Source: Bacteroidota bacterium (GTDB lineage: Bacteria > Bacteroidota > Bacteroidia > NORP154). From it: a stretch of 7,557 nucleotides of DNA. Of this stretch, positions 6,243-7,557 are shown one piece after another. The notes beneath the pieces are model-generated. The model saw nothing but the letters and a program-made list of their open reading frames with translations, was not told the DNA's origin and did not search any database. A program made the position numbers and the translations under genes. The stretch spans positions 1 through 7,557 of the forward strand of contig NVRZ01000145.1 in assembly GCA_002401055.1 (NCBI GenBank). The letters run 5' to 3'. How positions within the stretch are numbered: the first letter of the stretch is position 1; the number at the start of each line of letters is the position of its first letter.

Positions 6243-7557
6243 CTAACCAATCTCCTTTTCAGTATAGATTCAAAAAAGCTGTGCAGCGGAAAAATAAAAG
6301 CCGCCAGCAATGCATTAAATGCCAACTTAATTACCGGTGCTCCTGAGCTATATTCTTCGATATAAGGATCAAGTAAGACAAGGCTAAATTCGAAGAGCAA
6401 TAAAAACGTAAAGAATACCAGTCCTCCAGCCATACGCTCCGAAAAGTGAATTCTTCCATTCATCAAAACCAGAACGACAAGTACCAGCATGAAAACCATT
6501 ATTCCTGAATACTGAATATTATCACTTCGATTCTTAGCTTTCAATATTTCACCTTGATGAGCCTGGTCTACACGCTCTTCTTCTTCAATTTTTCTGATAA
6601 TTTCAAACCTGGCTTCAACTTTTCCCAACTTCTTAGAATTTTGTTCGTTGGTCAAACTATCTTGTAAAACCATATAGGCCTTATGATGGAACTGCGCCTT
6701 TTTGAAATTTTTCATAGCGGCATATACCAGACTTAGCTGCTGTTCACAATCTCTGAGTAGAATAATATTTTCAATACCCTTGGAAATTTCAAGGGCATTT
6801 ATCACCAATTCATAAGATTGTACGTGGTCCGCTCTAAGTACTGCAATTCTACTGAGGTTTACAAAAGCCCGCCCTTCTCCTGATTGGAATCCAATTTCTT
6901 GTAAAATAACCAATCCACGATGGAAATACACGCTCGCACTATCGATTAAAGGAGAGTTCGGATTTCCACTTTCCCTTGCTTCTTCATAATGTAGAAACCC
7001 AAGATGACTGTAGGCATTGGCCATTCCACTTGCGTGATTAATCTCCGTGGTAAATTGAAGGCTTTGTAAATAATATTCTTTAGCCTTTTCCTTGTCACCA
7101 GCTTGTTCATATGTCCATGCGATATTGTTACAGCTATATCCTATTCCTACCTTATTATTAATCTTTTTTCTAAGCTCAAGGCTTCTCATATAGTATTTTC
7201 TGGCTCCTTCATAATCTCCTTGGGTACCAATGATAAATCCAATATTGTTCAATGATTGGGAAATACCGTTCGTATCCTTCAATTCTTCTCTAAGACTAAG
7301 TGCCATATGATGGAACTCCATTGCTTTTACCGTTAGTCCCTGACGATCATAAATAACCCCAATGTTGTTGTATGAATAGGCCATTCCCTTCTTGTCCCCC
7401 ATACGCAGTCGTATATCCATAGCCTTTTTATTCAACTCTAAAGAAAGATTGATATTCCCCTTTAAACTGTGCATATGCGCCGTATTGTTATATCCGGTAG
7501 AAAGGGCCTCTGTAAGACTTGCCTCGACCTGAGTCTCAAGTGATTGTTCTAATTTTT
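6239..7557 (-). CDS. TPR / coiled-coil / three-helix membrane protein (5' end outside window)
   Basis: The frame is open to the window edge, giving 438 full codons before the TGA at 6239-6241. From the Met at 7474 there are 411 residues. However, the 40-residue repeat register (NN pairs at 36, 76 and 116) continues upstream to an NN pair four residues before that Met, and TPR-like helix sequence extends further (LTEALSTGYNN). The Met at 7474 is therefore internal and the true start lies outside. Features numbered from that Met: TPRs to about 270, including an insertion near 165-178; stalk motif LGKVEARFE (283-291); a charged coiled coil to about 316; helices about 321-339, 349-369 and 384-400; tail KRRLVR. 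The protein is a single-unit paralogue of the fused downstream protein and overlaps it by four bases. It probably has an exported TPR domain anchored in the inner membrane, but the signal peptide cannot be seen. No enzymatic output domain. Function unknown. Confidence 0.9.
   Translation of the reverse strand, partial: KLEQSLETQVEASLTEALSTGYNNTAHMHSLKGNINLSLELNKKAMDIRLRMGDKKGMAYSYNNIGVIYDRQGLTVKAMEFHHMALSLREELKDTNGISQSLNNIGFIIGTQGDYEGARKYYMRSLELRKKINNKVGIGYSCNNIAWTYEQAGDKEKAKEYYLQSLQFTTEINHASGMANAYSHLGFLHYEEARESGNPNSPLIDSASVYFHRGLVILQEIGFQSGEGRAFVNLSRIAVLRADHVQSYELVINALEISKGIENIILLRDCEQQLSLVYAAMKNFKKAQFHHKAYMVLQDSLTNEQNSKKLGKVEARFEIIRKIEEEERVDQAHQGEILKAKNRSDNIQYSGIMVFMLVLVVLVLMNGRIHFSERMAGGLVFFTFLLLFEFSLVLLDPYIEEYSSGAPVIKLAFNALLAAFIFPLHSFFESILKRRLVR
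6251..6637 (-). repeat. Stalk plus three-helix membrane module, copy 3 (upstream gene)
   Basis: Encodes the C-terminal region of the upstream TPR protein. The stalk motif is KKLGKVEARFE, a relaxed form of KDIGRLEQRHE. Then come coiled coil, NIQYSGI, three helices and tail KRRLVR. Counting from the Met at 7474, the shared residues are E362, D369-P370, A379-P380, K383, N387, H398 and E402, at the same spacing as in copies 1 and 2. Confidence 0.85.
6252..6257 (-). promoter_or_regulatory. Shine-Dalgarno-like AAGGAG before the fused TPR gene
   Basis: AAGGAG lies nine bases before the ATG at 6242 and falls within the codons AAA AGG AGA for the basic tail of the upstream protein. Bacteroidota generally make little use of Shine-Dalgarno pairing, and the other two visible starts (529 and 2986) lack it. 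It may be a by-product of the arginine codons or may strengthen coupling. Confidence 0.35.

Noticed and set aside
2991..6637. TPR proteins as histidine kinases or nucleotide cyclases
   Set aside because: No HATPase, phospho-acceptor histidine or cyclase motif is present; after the coiled coil there are only membrane helices and a short tail.

Overview
The window looks like a chromosomal segment from a member of the Bacteroidota, most likely a Cytophagales-type marine or soil bacterium. This is inferred from gene content: TPR proteins with an IGRLEQRHE-type stalk, an FKBP lipoprotein and a secreted M14 peptidase of a Bacteroidota style. It also fits the moderately AT-rich DNA and start codons that mostly lack a Shine-Dalgarno sequence. 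Coding density is extreme: the longest gap between genes is 31 bases, no stretch of 300 bases lacks a gene, and I see no RNA gene, insertion sequence or CRISPR array.

Left part, plus strand (1-1218): the 3' end of an ankyrin-repeat gene (five 33-residue repeats, 5' end outside the window), then 31 bases later a complete FKBP-type peptidyl-prolyl isomerase lipoprotein. The two are probably co-transcribed.

Right part, minus strand (7557 down to 1229): one compact operon of at least three genes. In transcription order these are: (i) a TPR membrane protein whose 5' end lies outside the window; (ii) a 1083-residue TPR membrane protein that overlaps it by 4 bases (ATGA); (iii) a secreted M14 zinc carboxypeptidase-like protein starting 4 bases after the second stop. 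The peptidase gene ends 10 bases from the FKBP gene, tail to tail.

The notable content is in the two TPR proteins. Both end in the same unit: an IGRLEQRHE-like motif, a charged coiled coil, three membrane helices and a short basic tail. No kinase, cyclase or DNA-binding output domain follows. The 1083-residue protein is two complete versions of this architecture fused in frame. Its second half still carries what looks like its own former signal peptide, now internal, at residues 529-547. The three copies of the three-helix unit keep E, D, N and H residues at identical spacing with no gaps. I do not recognise this membrane unit as a described family. The working idea, which is inference only, is an envelope-located sensor or scaffold system: outward-facing TPR arrays bind a ligand (perhaps peptides), the three-helix units sit in the inner membrane, and a secreted peptidase is made from the same transcript.
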